A stretch of DNA of 20,614 bases from an uncultured Christensenellaceae bacterium (GCA_934373295.1 CAKROK010000039.1:1-20614); one strand, 5' to 3'. Shown: positions 7,505 to 16,858, counted from the first letter of the stretch. Made by a program: numbers and translations. The notes: generated by a model from the letters alone, not told the origin.

Positions 7505-7546
7505 TCTTGATATATAAATAAAGTGATGAAAAAAGAGGTGGAGACT

Positions 7547-8821
7547 ATGCCCAAGTTTTTGGATTTGTTTGCCGGTGCAGGTGGACTATCCGAGGGCTTT
7601 ATTCAAGCTGGGTACACTCCAATTGCCCATGTGGAAATGGATGTGGCAGCGTGCTATACACTAAAAACACGCGTAGCATTTCACTGGCTGAAAGCCAACG
7701 GAAACTTGGAAGTATACCACCAGTATCTGCGTGGCGAGATCAAGCGGGATGAATTTTATGCACATATTCCTGAGAAAGTTCTGAATTCTGTACTGAATTA
7801 CGAAATCTCAAATGATACGATTCCGGAAATCTTTGAAAAGGTGGACCATCTTCTTGACAGAGAAGAACTGGATCTCATAATTGGAGGCCCCCCCTGCCAA
7901 GCTTACTCTCTGGCTGGGCGCTCCAGATCAGAGACAAAAATGGTGGGGGACAAGAGAAACTACCTGTACAGACATTATGCGGAGTTTCTCCGTAAATATC
8001 GCCCCAAGTACTTTGTGTTTGAAAATGTTCTGGGACTGCTTTCTGCAAAAGACGAAGACGGTTCCCGCCATTTCGATAATATGCTGAAACTGTTTAAGGA
8101 ATACGGATACAGCACAGAGTTCCGCCCACTGAACGCATCTGATTACGGTGTTTTGCAAAACAGAAAACGGATCATCCTGATTGGTAAAAGAGGTGAATAT
8201 ACTGACTTTTACCCCAATATACCCAGGGAGGTTTTTCAGTACAAGGTTGGAGAATTGTTTTGTGATCTTCCTTCCATTCATGCCGGTGAAGGAGTGATTA
8301 CCCCCGTTGCAACAAAACCTTACTCGGGAAAATACCTGTTCCTTTCCGGAATTAAAGAAAGTGATGGGGAAGCGGTTACATTCCACCAAGCAAGACCCAA
8401 TACGAATCAGGATCTGGAGATTTACCGGATTGTAGTGGAAGCATGGAATAAAAACAGATCCCGGGTAGCCTATACAGATCTTCCGGAGCATTTGAGAACG
8501 CATAAAAATACGTCCTGTTTTCTGGACCGTTTCAAAGTTGTCGCAGGAAATCTGAACTGTGCCCAGACTGTAGTTGCACACATTAGTCGTGATGGCCATT
8601 ACTATATTCACCCGGACATCGGGCAAAACCGATCCATAACGCCCAGAGAAGCAGCAAGAATTCAGACTTTCCCAGACAGCTACTATTTTGAATCTGTCAC
8701 TGGAAAGCCGTCCAGAACGCTTGCATATAAGCAGATCGGAAACGCCGTGCCTGTGCGGCTGGCATATCACATTGGAAAGGCATTGATGGATTGCTTCAAT
8801 GCTGAAAACAGCGAGGAGTAA
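7547..8821 (+). CDS. DNA (cytosine-5) methyltransferase
   Basis: A 424-residue C5-cytosine methyltransferase with all main motifs in order: motif I FLDLFAGAGGLSEGF (4-18); motif IV GGPPCQAYSLAGR with catalytic C117; motif VI FENVLGL; motif VIII QNRKRIILIGKR; motif IX TPREAARIQTFPDSY; motif X KQIGNAVPVRLAYHIGKA. Length is normal for a stand-alone enzyme. The region between VIII and IX would set target choice; the target cannot be read from sequence, so I do not call it dcm. The start at 7547 is preferred because GAGG lies 8 bases upstream; in-frame GTG and ATG at 7523 and 7526 have no ribosome site. It heads the six-gene cluster and presumably protects host DNA. The Vsr gene at the end of the cluster supports cytosine methylation as its product. 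Confidence 0.95.
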   Translation: MPKFLDLFAGAGGLSEGFIQAGYTPIAHVEMDVAACYTLKTRVAFHWLKANGNLEVYHQYLRGEIKRDEFYAHIPEKVLNSVLNYEISNDTIPEIFEKVDHLLDREELDLIIGGPPCQAYSLAGRSRSETKMVGDKRNYLYRHYAEFLRKYRPKYFVFENVLGLLSAKDEDGSRHFDNMLKLFKEYGYSTEFRPLNASDYGVLQNRKRIILIGKRGEYTDFYPNIPREVFQYKVGELFCDLPSIHAGEGVITPVATKPYSGKYLFLSGIKESDGEAVTFHQARPNTNQDLEIYRIVVEAWNKNRSRVAYTDLPEHLRTHKNTSCFLDRFKVVAGNLNCAQTVVAHISRDGHYYIHPDIGQNRSITPREAARIQTFPDSYYFESVTGKPSRTLAYKQIGNAVPVRLAYHIGKALMDCFNAENSEE

Positions 8822-8868
8822 ATCCATACGCATCCAGCCGAACCATACAGAAATATGAGGTGAGCATT

Positions 8869-10338
8869 GTGCAAGAGAAAATCGTAATGCCGTATGCACC
8901 GATTTTGGTTGAGTCTACAAGATCGATCGGCTATTCCTTTGAAGCGGCCGTAGCGGATATTATTGACAACAGCATTAGTGCTTCTGCAACAGAAGTTCGG
9001 ATATGCTTTTCTTCCCGGGATCCTCAGTGGCTGTGTATTGAAGATAACGGCTGGGGGATGACTCCTGTCGAACTGGAAAACGCAATGCGGTATGGCAGTC
9101 AGAGTTCTACCGATGTCCGCAGAAAAGACGATTTGGGTCGTTTTGGCTTGGGGTTGAAAATGGCATCCTTGTCTCAATGCAGAAAGGTAACTGTTATGAC
9201 CAAGAAAGATGGTGTCACTTGTGCAGCTTGCTGGGATTTGGATTACATCATTCAACAGAAGAACTGGTCTTTACAGTTTTATTCAGAAGAAGAACTTGAG
9301 GATATGCCTGGGTATCTCTATCTTAAATTGAAAGATTCCGGAACTGTAGTTACTTGGGAGCGGTTTGATCGTTTGAAACAGGGCGCGGCTCAAATAACAA
9401 AGGCATTTGATGAAAAAATCGAATTGACCAGAAAGCATATCTCTCTGGTTTTCCATCGTTTTTTGAATGACGAAAATCCAAAATCCCGTATTATGATGTA
9501 TTTCAATGGTGAGGTGGTTAAGGGGATTGATCCGTTCCTGACCAAGCATCCGGCTACGCAGCCCCTCAGTGAACAGGTTCTGAGAATCGCTTCGGAGGAG
9601 ATTCGTGTAAAGCCCTATGTTTTGCCGTATATCAGTAAGATGTCCAAGCAGGATATGGCCGCTATCGGCGGTAAAGAGGAGCTGCGGCAACAACAGGGGT
9701 TTTACATATACAGGAATAAACGGCTGATTATATGGGGAACCTGGTTCCGGTTGATCAAGCATAATGAGCTGGGCAAGCTGGCAAGAGTAAGGGTGGACAT
9801 TCCAAATTCACTGGATTCCATCTGGGAAATTGATATCAAGAAATCCAGAGCATCCCTTCCCCATTTCATAAAAAAGAACCTTGTTGACATTGTGGAAAAC
9901 ACTGTCGGCAGGAGCGAGCGGGTGTATAAGTACCGTGGCAGAAATGTCCAGACGGACAATCTTGTCCATGTCTGGAATCCCATTGATGACCGTGGTAGAT
10001 TCCAGTATCAGATCAACAGAGAATTGCCTGTAATTAAAATGCTGGAGGCCAATCTTACTGAAGGTGGGGAAGCTATTCTGGACGCCTTTATTAAGATGCT
10101 GGAAGATGCATTTCCTTACTCGGATGTTTACTATCGAATGGCAAAAAGCGAGGCTAATGTTACCGAAGGTGCGCTCGATACAAGCGATGTATATAGCATG
10201 GCCGAGCAGATGGTACATCAGGTTGAGGAGATGGGACTGGATGTTAATGCGTTCCTGAAGACAATGGACAGAATGGACTTCTTTGTGAAATATCCTACTG
10301 TAGTTGCCCAGATCAGAGAGGTGTATGGGAATGACTGA
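8869..10338 (+). CDS. GHKL ATPase, MORC/MutL-like
   Basis: A 489-residue protein with an N-terminal GHKL ATPase fold. The N box is AAVADIIDNSISA (N34), the G1 box is IEDNGWGMT (D59), and the G2 box is LGRFGLGLKMASLSQC (about 89-104). A second segment (about 150-330), with WGTWFR and VDIPNSLDSIWEIDIKKSRA, resembles the S5-like transducer domain of MORC/MutL ATPases, including the conserved lysine region. No nuclease motif is visible. Members of this group are known beside restriction genes and are thought to form ATP-driven clamps on DNA. GTG at 8869 is chosen because GAGG (8857-8860) is 8 bases upstream; the longer GTG start at 8860 overlaps that site. The last 8 bases overlap the next gene. 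Confidence 0.88.
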   Translation: MQEKIVMPYAPILVESTRSIGYSFEAAVADIIDNSISASATEVRICFSSRDPQWLCIEDNGWGMTPVELENAMRYGSQSSTDVRRKDDLGRFGLGLKMASLSQCRKVTVMTKKDGVTCAACWDLDYIIQQKNWSLQFYSEEELEDMPGYLYLKLKDSGTVVTWERFDRLKQGAAQITKAFDEKIELTRKHISLVFHRFLNDENPKSRIMMYFNGEVVKGIDPFLTKHPATQPLSEQVLRIASEEIRVKPYVLPYISKMSKQDMAAIGGKEELRQQQGFYIYRNKRLIIWGTWFRLIKHNELGKLARVRVDIPNSLDSIWEIDIKKSRASLPHFIKKNLVDIVENTVGRSERVYKYRGRNVQTDNLVHVWNPIDDRGRFQYQINRELPVIKMLEANLTEGGEAILDAFIKMLEDAFPYSDVYYRMAKSEANVTEGALDTSDVYSMAEQMVHQVEEMGLDVNAFLKTMDRMDFFVKYPTVVAQIREVYGND

Positions 10339-13147
10339 TAATCAAAAAAACATTATTGGCTCCATATTGATGAATATGAGCAATAACACTCAGCCAATCA
10401 CGGAAGAAATGATTGAAAAGCTGGTGGATATGAATGACTCCATGAATGCCATGATGTATGGAACTCCGCCCCTCACACCAGAAGAGCGTGCCCAGGTAAT
10501 CGCCGAACTCCATGCAAAATTATTCATAAGAATTGACAGGGGACATTTTGTCAAGGAAAAGGACCATAATCCTTGGTATATGGCAGCAAAAGCCGGACTG
10601 TCTTCCAAATTCTGGGACAGATACAGGCTTTACTTGCTGAAGGAAAAGCATTGGAACGGTGATACCGTCAACGAGCTGGACAAGACTACCGATGAAGTAA
10701 TGGATCTGCTCGGAAATCCTGGACAGAGCGAGGGATTTATGCGGCGTGGTCTGTGCATTGGTGATGTTCAGTCTGGCAAAACGTCTACATACATCGGCCT
10801 TATCAATAAGGCGGCGGATGCGAACTATCGTGTAATTATTCTGCTCACAGGCACAATCGAAAAACTCCGCAGACAGACCCAGCAGAGAATTGACGAAGGC
10901 TTTATTGGATTGGACAGTTATGCCTTCACACTTGAGCGGGACAATGTGAAAGTCGGTGTGGGTGCCATTGATGAAAGTACCAGTGGCTGGGCAGTCACCT
11001 CTACAACCAGTGACTTTAATGCCGCAACTGCAAAAAAAGTGGTTGGGCAGCTTGCAAATATCAGTGCTCCTGTAATTTTTGTTTTGAAGAAAAATAAAAG
11101 CGTGCTGGAAAAGCTGGAACATTGGCTTCGGTTTTATAATGCAAACAAAACCACCAAAAAAATCGATTTACCTATGCTCCTTATTGATGATGAAGCGGAC
11201 AACGCCTCTGTGAATACAAAAGCAGATGATGTGACAGCAATCAATAAGGGTATCCGGAAACTACTGGCATTGTTTGAAAAGGCCAATTATGTTGGCTTTA
11301 CCGCAACACCGTATGCCAATGTCTTTATTGATCCGGATTCCGAAGAGGAAATGTTGAAGCATGACCTTTTCCCCAGAGATTTTATTTATGCTTTGGAAGC
11401 ACCGTCCAATTACATCGGAGCCCGGACGATTTTCGGAGAAGACGCCCCGTATGGCTACATGCTGGAATCCAACGATGACTGCGAGAATGCTCTGCCTATC
11501 GTTCACAAAAAGGAAGATACAATGCAGTATATTCCCGAAAGTCTGAAGGAAGCGTTGGCTGCATTCTTTATTGCCAACGCGGTGCGGGATCTGCGCGGTG
11601 ATACCAAATCCCACCGCACAATGATGATCAATATATCCCGCTTTATTGCTGTGCAAAACCAGATTACCAAAGTCGTGGATGGTTATGTTCGGGACTGGAA
11701 GCGTGAAATCCACAATTACTATCTTACGGGAGAAGAAGCGCTCCAGTATGAGTCATTCTCCTTCATCAAAAAGGTTTTTGATAAGTATTTCAAGCATTTT
11801 GCAGATGACCCTGCGTTCTCCAACCTGAAACACTTTACTTGGGAACAGATCCAAGAGGTGCTGTATCCTGCAATTTCCCGTATTGAGGTTCGCACCATCA
11901 ACGGCGGGAATGCTCCCAAAAATCTCGATTATGAGCGTTATGAAGTTGCTCCCGATGATATCGGATTGCGACTGATTGCTGTTGGTGGTCTGAGTTTGTC
12001 CAGGGGGCTGACTTTGGAAGGCCTGTGCACCAGTTATTTCTATCGGAATTCTTCTATGTACGATACCCTTATGCAAATGGGTCGATGGTTTGGCTACCGT
12101 GGTAACTATCAGGATATGTGTAAGATTTGGATGCCAGAAGTATCCATGGCATGGTACAGCTACATTTCTGCTGCAACTGACGAACTGCGTGCGGAAGTCC
12201 ACCGTATGCAAAATGAAAATATGACACCGAAAGATTTCGGTTTGGCAGTTCGGTCAGATATCCAAGGCTTGCTGGTAACTGCAAGGAATAAGATGCGCTC
12301 TGCCAGAGACTATGAAACGGTTGTTAATTTCAGTGGCGAAGTTGTTGAAACCAAATATGTACATAGCACAAGGGATGTTCTGCTCCGCAACTATGAAGAA
12401 ACTGAAACATTCCTCCTGCAGTTGCAAGATACCTACCCAATTCACAGAAATGATCCCAGCCTTGCAGTAAAGCATCCTCAGATACTGAATGTAAAGAAAG
12501 AGACCGTTCTTGAATACCTTCGTGGATTCTCTGCGCATACAATGAACTCCAGTACCGGCTTTGTGATCCATGAGTTGATTGATATGATCGCCGGAGATGA
12601 GAGTGGTGTCTTTGATGAGTGGGATATTTTGGTCGCCGGGGGAGCAACTTCCAACCATGAGATCTCGTTCGCAGGGATAAAAATCCACCCCGTAAAGCGT
12701 AATTTTGCATACAGAAAGGATACAAAATCCCTTCAGATGTCCGGAAAAAATTCCAGATTGGGCAGCAAGGACTTGGCAAAAGGTGGATTGACCACCGATC
12801 AGGTGGCTGATATGGAAGCTGGTCATGGCGGGAATGGGAAATCCTTCAGTGAAAGCTTCTATTTTAAATCCGGTCATAAGCGTCACCCTCTTCTGGTAAT
12901 CTATCCTGTGGCCTTGTCCTACACCCCCAAAGAAGGAGAAGCGCCTGACCAAATCAAGGTCAAGGAAGCTATTGTCCGGGATATTGATTTCCCTGTAATT
13001 GGTCTTAGCATTGGTATCCCCCTTATCGATGGAATGCAGCGGATTCGGCTGAAGTATAAGGTCAACAAGCAAAAGTGGCTTGAAATCTTTGGAGCTGATA
13101 ACGCGGATGATTTTGATGAGGTCGATGAGACAATTCCGGAGGATTGA
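10331..13147 (+). CDS. Z1-domain superfamily 2 helicase/ATPase
   Basis: A 938-residue protein with an SF2-type motor and the Z1 domain. Walker A is GDVQSGKTSTYIGL (K150), motif II is LLIDDEADNAS (D286), and motif III is VGFTATPYANVF (T324). The Z1 signature follows: AVGGLSLSRGLTLEGL, then LMQMGRWFGYR (G584) as motif VI. The C-terminal third (about 700-938) is unassigned and may contact partner subunits. Z1 proteins are predicted to move along DNA in restriction-like systems with GHKL ATPases. The ATG at 10331 is 9 bases after GAGG (10318-10321); the ATG at 10325 is too close. It overlaps the upstream gene by 8 bases, implying coupled translation and a shared complex. Confidence 0.9.
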   Translation: MTDNQKNIIGSILMNMSNNTQPITEEMIEKLVDMNDSMNAMMYGTPPLTPEERAQVIAELHAKLFIRIDRGHFVKEKDHNPWYMAAKAGLSSKFWDRYRLYLLKEKHWNGDTVNELDKTTDEVMDLLGNPGQSEGFMRRGLCIGDVQSGKTSTYIGLINKAADANYRVIILLTGTIEKLRRQTQQRIDEGFIGLDSYAFTLERDNVKVGVGAIDESTSGWAVTSTTSDFNAATAKKVVGQLANISAPVIFVLKKNKSVLEKLEHWLRFYNANKTTKKIDLPMLLIDDEADNASVNTKADDVTAINKGIRKLLALFEKANYVGFTATPYANVFIDPDSEEEMLKHDLFPRDFIYALEAPSNYIGARTIFGEDAPYGYMLESNDDCENALPIVHKKEDTMQYIPESLKEALAAFFIANAVRDLRGDTKSHRTMMINISRFIAVQNQITKVVDGYVRDWKREIHNYYLTGEEALQYESFSFIKKVFDKYFKHFADDPAFSNLKHFTWEQIQEVLYPAISRIEVRTINGGNAPKNLDYERYEVAPDDIGLRLIAVGGLSLSRGLTLEGLCTSYFYRNSSMYDTLMQMGRWFGYRGNYQDMCKIWMPEVSMAWYSYISAATDELRAEVHRMQNENMTPKDFGLAVRSDIQGLLVTARNKMRSARDYETVVNFSGEVVETKYVHSTRDVLLRNYEETETFLLQLQDTYPIHRNDPSLAVKHPQILNVKKETVLEYLRGFSAHTMNSSTGFVIHELIDMIAGDESGVFDEWDILVAGGATSNHEISFAGIKIHPVKRNFAYRKDTKSLQMSGKNSRLGSKDLAKGGLTTDQVADMEAGHGGNGKSFSESFYFKSGHKRHPLLVIYPVALSYTPKEGEAPDQIKVKEAIVRDIDFPVIGLSIGIPLIDGMQRIRLKYKVNKQKWLEIFGADNADDFDEVDETIPED

Positions 13148-13149
13148 TC

Positions 13150-14076
13150 ATGTCAGATATAAAGAGAATACTGAGTGGAATCAATCATCTGGATACATAT
13201 CAGCGGGTTGACAGCACACACCCCTTGGATTTGTATGTCGGCATCGATGATACAGCGAGATGGACACTACTACTGATCAGTGATTTTCAGCCGCTCAGTG
13301 TTACATCTTCCAGAATGATTATGATCAAGTCGGGCAAACGCTCCGACTCAAAATGGACTCAGTCCTTTTCCTTGGTTGATGACAGGTTCAGGGATATCTT
13401 TGTGCTGTTCTGTGAGGATATTGTATCCTCGTCGACCAATATCGCAAACAAAGAAAAAGCTGTCCGCTTCGTGGGGAAACGCTACAAAGAGTGGCGGGAA
13501 ATGCTGGCGAATGCCCGGGGAAACCTTCTTTCCCCAGAGGAAATCAAAGGCCTTCTGGGCGAAATGTACTATTTGAAGAATTACCTTGCTCCGCTGTATG
13601 GCATAGAGAAAGCCGCATCATCCTGGACAGGCCCCAGACGGCTACCGCAAGACTTTATCCTTGATGATACCTGGCATGAAGTCAAAACAATATCCAGCGG
13701 AAAAAGTGAGGTCAGTATTTCCTCAATAGAACAGCTGGATTCTGTCAGAACCGGTGAGTTGGTCATTCTGAGGGCAGACAAAACGAGTATTGCCAATACG
13801 AACGCAGTCAACCTGAACAGTCTATACAAAGATTTGATGACACTGATAGCAAGCGATCACGAAAAAGAAATTTTTTCCAATATGCTGTTGCGATATGGAT
13901 ACTATCCCCGTGCCGAGTACGAGAGTGAGGAGTATACTTTTGAAATCAAAGGTATGCAGCGATACGTTGTAAATACGGATTTCCCGTGTATCAGACGGGC
14001 TGATCTGCCAGCAAGTGTAACAGAAGCAAAATACGCTTTGTCTGTTGCCGCCATCGAGCCTTATACAAAGGAGTGA
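13150..14076 (+). CDS. DUF4420 PD-(D/E)XK nuclease-like protein
   Basis: A 308-residue protein matching DUF4420, a putative PD-(D/E)XK nuclease family. An upstream helix carries LLSPEEIKGLLGEMYYLKN. The metal site is PQDFILDD...WHEVKTIS, with D168, E177 and K179. SSIEQLDS follows at the place of the helix after the core. The C-terminal region (about 230-308) is unassigned. In related gene clusters this protein is the best candidate for the DNA-cutting subunit. ATG at 13150 is 7 bases after GGAGG (13138-13142) and 2 bases after the helicase stop. A TTG at 13144 is possible but less well placed. Target specificity is not visible. Confidence 0.85.
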   Translation: MSDIKRILSGINHLDTYQRVDSTHPLDLYVGIDDTARWTLLLISDFQPLSVTSSRMIMIKSGKRSDSKWTQSFSLVDDRFRDIFVLFCEDIVSSSTNIANKEKAVRFVGKRYKEWREMLANARGNLLSPEEIKGLLGEMYYLKNYLAPLYGIEKAASSWTGPRRLPQDFILDDTWHEVKTISSGKSEVSISSIEQLDSVRTGELVILRADKTSIANTNAVNLNSLYKDLMTLIASDHEKEIFSNMLLRYGYYPRAEYESEEYTFEIKGMQRYVVNTDFPCIRRADLPASVTEAKYALSVAAIEPYTKE

Positions 14077-14080
14077 TTTC

Positions 14081-16156
14081 GTGGATATCAAGGAATTCCG
14101 AAACGGAATACTGGACGACGTACATTTCAATGCATCCATCAACGGAACATCTCCCCGTGAGGAATTCCTGGCAATGTATGCAAACGCACTGGTCGAAGCA
14201 GAAGAATTTGAGGATTTTGAGCAGCTGGCCTATGAAGGAGTCGGGTCTCAAAATAAAAAGATTCTGATCGACGGCTATTATTACAGCGAACTGGAAAACT
14301 GTCTTGTAATTATAACCTGCCCTTTCACAGACAGTATGGATGTTCAGTCCCTCACTGCAACAGAGGCAGAAATGCACTTTAAGCGTGCCCGTGCTTTTGT
14401 GGATGAATCCAGATCCGGATTCATTCAAAAGTATGCGGAGGAAAGTTCCCCAGGATACGGACTGGCTGTTGACATTCAGAAGCGATACAGCAATGTATCC
14501 AAGTTCAAATTTTATATTCTGACTGACATGGCGATGAGCAGTCGTATCCGTGAAATTCCTGGCACGATGATAGGAACCGCCACAGCAGAATATCATATCT
14601 GGGATATTACCCGTTTGCAAAGTCTGTACGCCTCCAAAACGGGTAAGGAAGAAATTGTCATTAACCTGAAAGAGTTTTCTGAAAGGGGAATCCCGTGCCT
14701 CCAGGCGGGCTCGACAGATGAGTATACTGCATATCTGTGCACTATTCCGGGTTACATTCTTGCATACTTGTATAACACTTATGGTGGCCGCCTTTTGGAA
14801 GGCAATGTGCGATCTTTCCTTTCAGCCAAGGGCAAGATTAACAAAGGTATCCGCAACACGATCCTGAATGAGCCCAGTATGTTCTTCGCTTACAACAATG
14901 GTATTGCAGCAACAGCATATGCCGTTGAAATGGATCATGGTGACGGCTGTACGTATATTACGCAAATAACCTCTCTTCAGATTGTGAACGGAGGCCAGAC
15001 TACAGCATCCCTGGCGGCGGCCATTATCAATGATAAGGACAGAGCCAACGGATTGAGGGACATCTATGTTCCTATGAAGTTATCGGTTGTTACTCCAGAA
15101 AAGGCGATGGAGCTGATTCCAAACATTGCAAAGTATGCCAATAAACAAAATAAGGTCAGCGATGCAGACTTCTTCTCCAACCACGCCTTCCATGTCAGAA
15201 TGGAGGACTTCTCCCGGCGCGTGCTTGCACCTGCAGTTATGGGAAATCAGTATGGCACACACTGGTATTATGAGCGTACCCGTGGTCAATATAAACAGGA
15301 GCAGAGCCGGATGACAAAAGCTGAACAGAATAAGTTCCTCATTCAGAACCCCAAGGCGCAGATGTTTACAAAAACCGATTTGGCTAAATTCTATAATATT
15401 TACCGGCAACTACCGCATCAAGTCAGCACTGGTGCGCAGAAGAACTTTATCCAGTTTGCGGAATGGGCCAGCGCGGCTTGGGACAAGGATGAGACTGTAT
15501 TCAACGAAAGATTCTTCCGGCAAATTGTATGTCTTAATATCCTGTACAAAAAGTCCGACTACATTGTAAAGCACGCCCCCTGGTACGAAATGGGTTATAA
15601 AGCACAGGTTGTTGCATATACCCTTTCATATTTGTTTTATCGGATTGGTAAGGAGTGCCCTGACCGTGTATTTGACTTCAGAGCAGTGTGGACCCAGCAA
15701 GGGGTATCCCATGCTATTGAGGTGGAACTGGAGAGAATTGCAGAGGCAATGTATAACCATTTGGTATCCCCTGACAGGGAGGTCCAGAACGTAACAGAAT
15801 GGGCAAAAAGAGAAGCTTGTTGGAAAAAAGCAAAGGATATATCTGTCCCTCTCCGTGAACAATTCAAAAAAGAATTGGCAAGCGTTACTGAAGAGGCAGA
15901 GGCCAAAAAGAGCGCACGCAAAGAGCAAAAGCAGGAGAACAGTGCTTCTGCCATGATTCAGGTTGCTGAATTTGGCATAGACAACTGGAAAGCGCTTCTT
16001 ACCTGGGGTATTCAAAACCGTGTATTTACCCCCCTGGATATATCATTCCTGAAAGCAGCTATTGCTATGGAAACCGGGAAATTCCCAAGCGAAAAACAGT
16101 GCGCCAGAATTCTTCAGGTTCTGGCAAAGGCCAGGGAGGAAAGCTATCCGGGATAA
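14081..16156 (+). CDS. AIPR (abortive phage infection) family protein
   Basis: A 691-residue AIPR-family protein. The central part carries the family hallmarks: RGIRNTILNEPSMFFAYNNGI (with the YNNGI turn), then IVNGGQTTASLAAAI (N303 onward), then YANKQNKVSDADFFSNHAF and, near 400, HWYYERTRGQY. The N-terminal 200 residues resemble a degraded nuclease-like fold but I cannot assign catalytic residues. The C-terminal tail (about 590-640) is a charged helix rich in K and E. AIPR proteins are linked to abortive infection and occur with Z1/GHKL restriction clusters; the biochemical activity is not settled. GTG at 14081 is 7 bases after AAGGAG (14068-14073). The gene starts 4 bases after the DUF4420 stop. 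Confidence 0.88.
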   Translation: MDIKEFRNGILDDVHFNASINGTSPREEFLAMYANALVEAEEFEDFEQLAYEGVGSQNKKILIDGYYYSELENCLVIITCPFTDSMDVQSLTATEAEMHFKRARAFVDESRSGFIQKYAEESSPGYGLAVDIQKRYSNVSKFKFYILTDMAMSSRIREIPGTMIGTATAEYHIWDITRLQSLYASKTGKEEIVINLKEFSERGIPCLQAGSTDEYTAYLCTIPGYILAYLYNTYGGRLLEGNVRSFLSAKGKINKGIRNTILNEPSMFFAYNNGIAATAYAVEMDHGDGCTYITQITSLQIVNGGQTTASLAAAIINDKDRANGLRDIYVPMKLSVVTPEKAMELIPNIAKYANKQNKVSDADFFSNHAFHVRMEDFSRRVLAPAVMGNQYGTHWYYERTRGQYKQEQSRMTKAEQNKFLIQNPKAQMFTKTDLAKFYNIYRQLPHQVSTGAQKNFIQFAEWASAAWDKDETVFNERFFRQIVCLNILYKKSDYIVKHAPWYEMGYKAQVVAYTLSYLFYRIGKECPDRVFDFRAVWTQQGVSHAIEVELERIAEAMYNHLVSPDREVQNVTEWAKREACWKKAKDISVPLREQFKKELASVTEEAEAKKSARKEQKQENSASAMIQVAEFGIDNWKALLTWGIQNRVFTPLDISFLKAAIAMETGKFPSEKQCARILQVLAKAREESYPG

Positions 16157-16185
16157 TCCATTATTTTGATTGGGAGGGACATATT

Positions 16186-16602
16186 ATGGCAGATGTACAT
16201 TCACCCGAAAAACGGAGCTATAATATGTCCCGTATCCGTTGTAAGGATACAAAGCCGGAGGAATTGGTGCGCAAATACCTGTTTTCTCAAGGATTTCGTT
16301 ACAGAAAGAACGATGCCCGGCTTCCTGGCAAACCAGACATCGTTCTTCCGAAATATAAGACGGTAATTTTTGTTAATGGATGTTTCTGGCACGGGCATGA
16401 GGGGTGCAAATACTTCGTCTGGCCCAAAAACAATGCAGAGTTTTGGAAAGAAAAAATAGGCAAAAATATTGTCCGTGATCGAACAAATCATCAGCTATTG
16501 AGAGCGCAGGGGTGGAAGATAATCGATGTGTGGGAGTGCCAATTGAAGAAAGACAGCCGGGGAACCACATTAGATAACCTTGTCAGGGAAATAAGAAGCT
16601 GA
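16186..16602 (+). CDS. vsr: Vsr very-short-patch repair endonuclease
   Basis: A 138-residue Vsr protein. Vsr nicks next to T in T:G mismatches that arise when 5-methylcytosine deaminates, starting repair to C:G. Catalytic residues sit at the same numbers as in the E. coli enzyme: E25 (KPEELVRKYL), D51 (GKPDIVLP) and H69 (CFWHGHEGC). C66, H71, C74 and C118 (VWECQL) would bind zinc. Length is normal. ATG at 16186 follows GGGAGG; the gene starts 29 bases after the AIPR stop and probably ends the operon. Its presence fits the m5C methyltransferase at the head of the same operon; the target motif should be shared between them. Confidence 0.95.
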   Translation: MADVHSPEKRSYNMSRIRCKDTKPEELVRKYLFSQGFRYRKNDARLPGKPDIVLPKYKTVIFVNGCFWHGHEGCKYFVWPKNNAEFWKEKIGKNIVRDRTNHQLLRAQGWKIIDVWECQLKKDSRGTTLDNLVREIRS

Positions 16603-16679
16603 TTTTTCTGAGCTAGACGAATATTTCCTAAGAAAACCAACTTCTACAAAGTAGAGGCTACCCTACGATATATAAAACG

Positions 16680-16738
16680 CAAAGACTTGTTCAAATACTT
16701 CAGTACATATACTTATTCAAAACGGCACGAAGTCTTTG
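16680..16738. repeat. 9-bp inverted repeat in the gap after vsr
   Basis: CAAAGACTT (16680-16688) and AAGTCTTTG (16730-16738) are perfect inverted repeats 41 bases apart, in the 256-base gap between vsr and the next gene. No T-run or promoter is clear around them. Chance is possible at this length. Confidence 0.3.
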
Positions 16739-16858
16739 GAACTGGATAACGATAAATTGACTTAGTAGACGGGGTATGTTGATAAATATGTTCAGTATCG
16801 GCTGGGTGTTACATATAAGGCGGTTTATAGGGTAGATTTGTATTTTGGGGAAAGTGTT

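Noticed and set aside
7928..8899. 323-codon minus-strand open frame opposite the methyltransferase
   Set aside because: It lies fully antisense to a gene with all methyltransferase motifs, has no recognisable domain or ribosome site, and is Cys/His/Ile-rich as expected of a shadow frame.
12254..13072. 272-codon minus-strand open frame opposite the Z1 helicase gene
   Set aside because: Antisense to a well-supported coding region, with no domain pattern and low-complexity composition.
7547..16602. DISARM, BREX or Dnd phosphorothioation system
   Set aside because: There is a methyltransferase and a helicase, but no DUF1998, PLD nuclease (DrmC), PglZ, BrxC, or Dnd sulfur-transfer genes; Z1, DUF4420 and AIPR define a different cluster.
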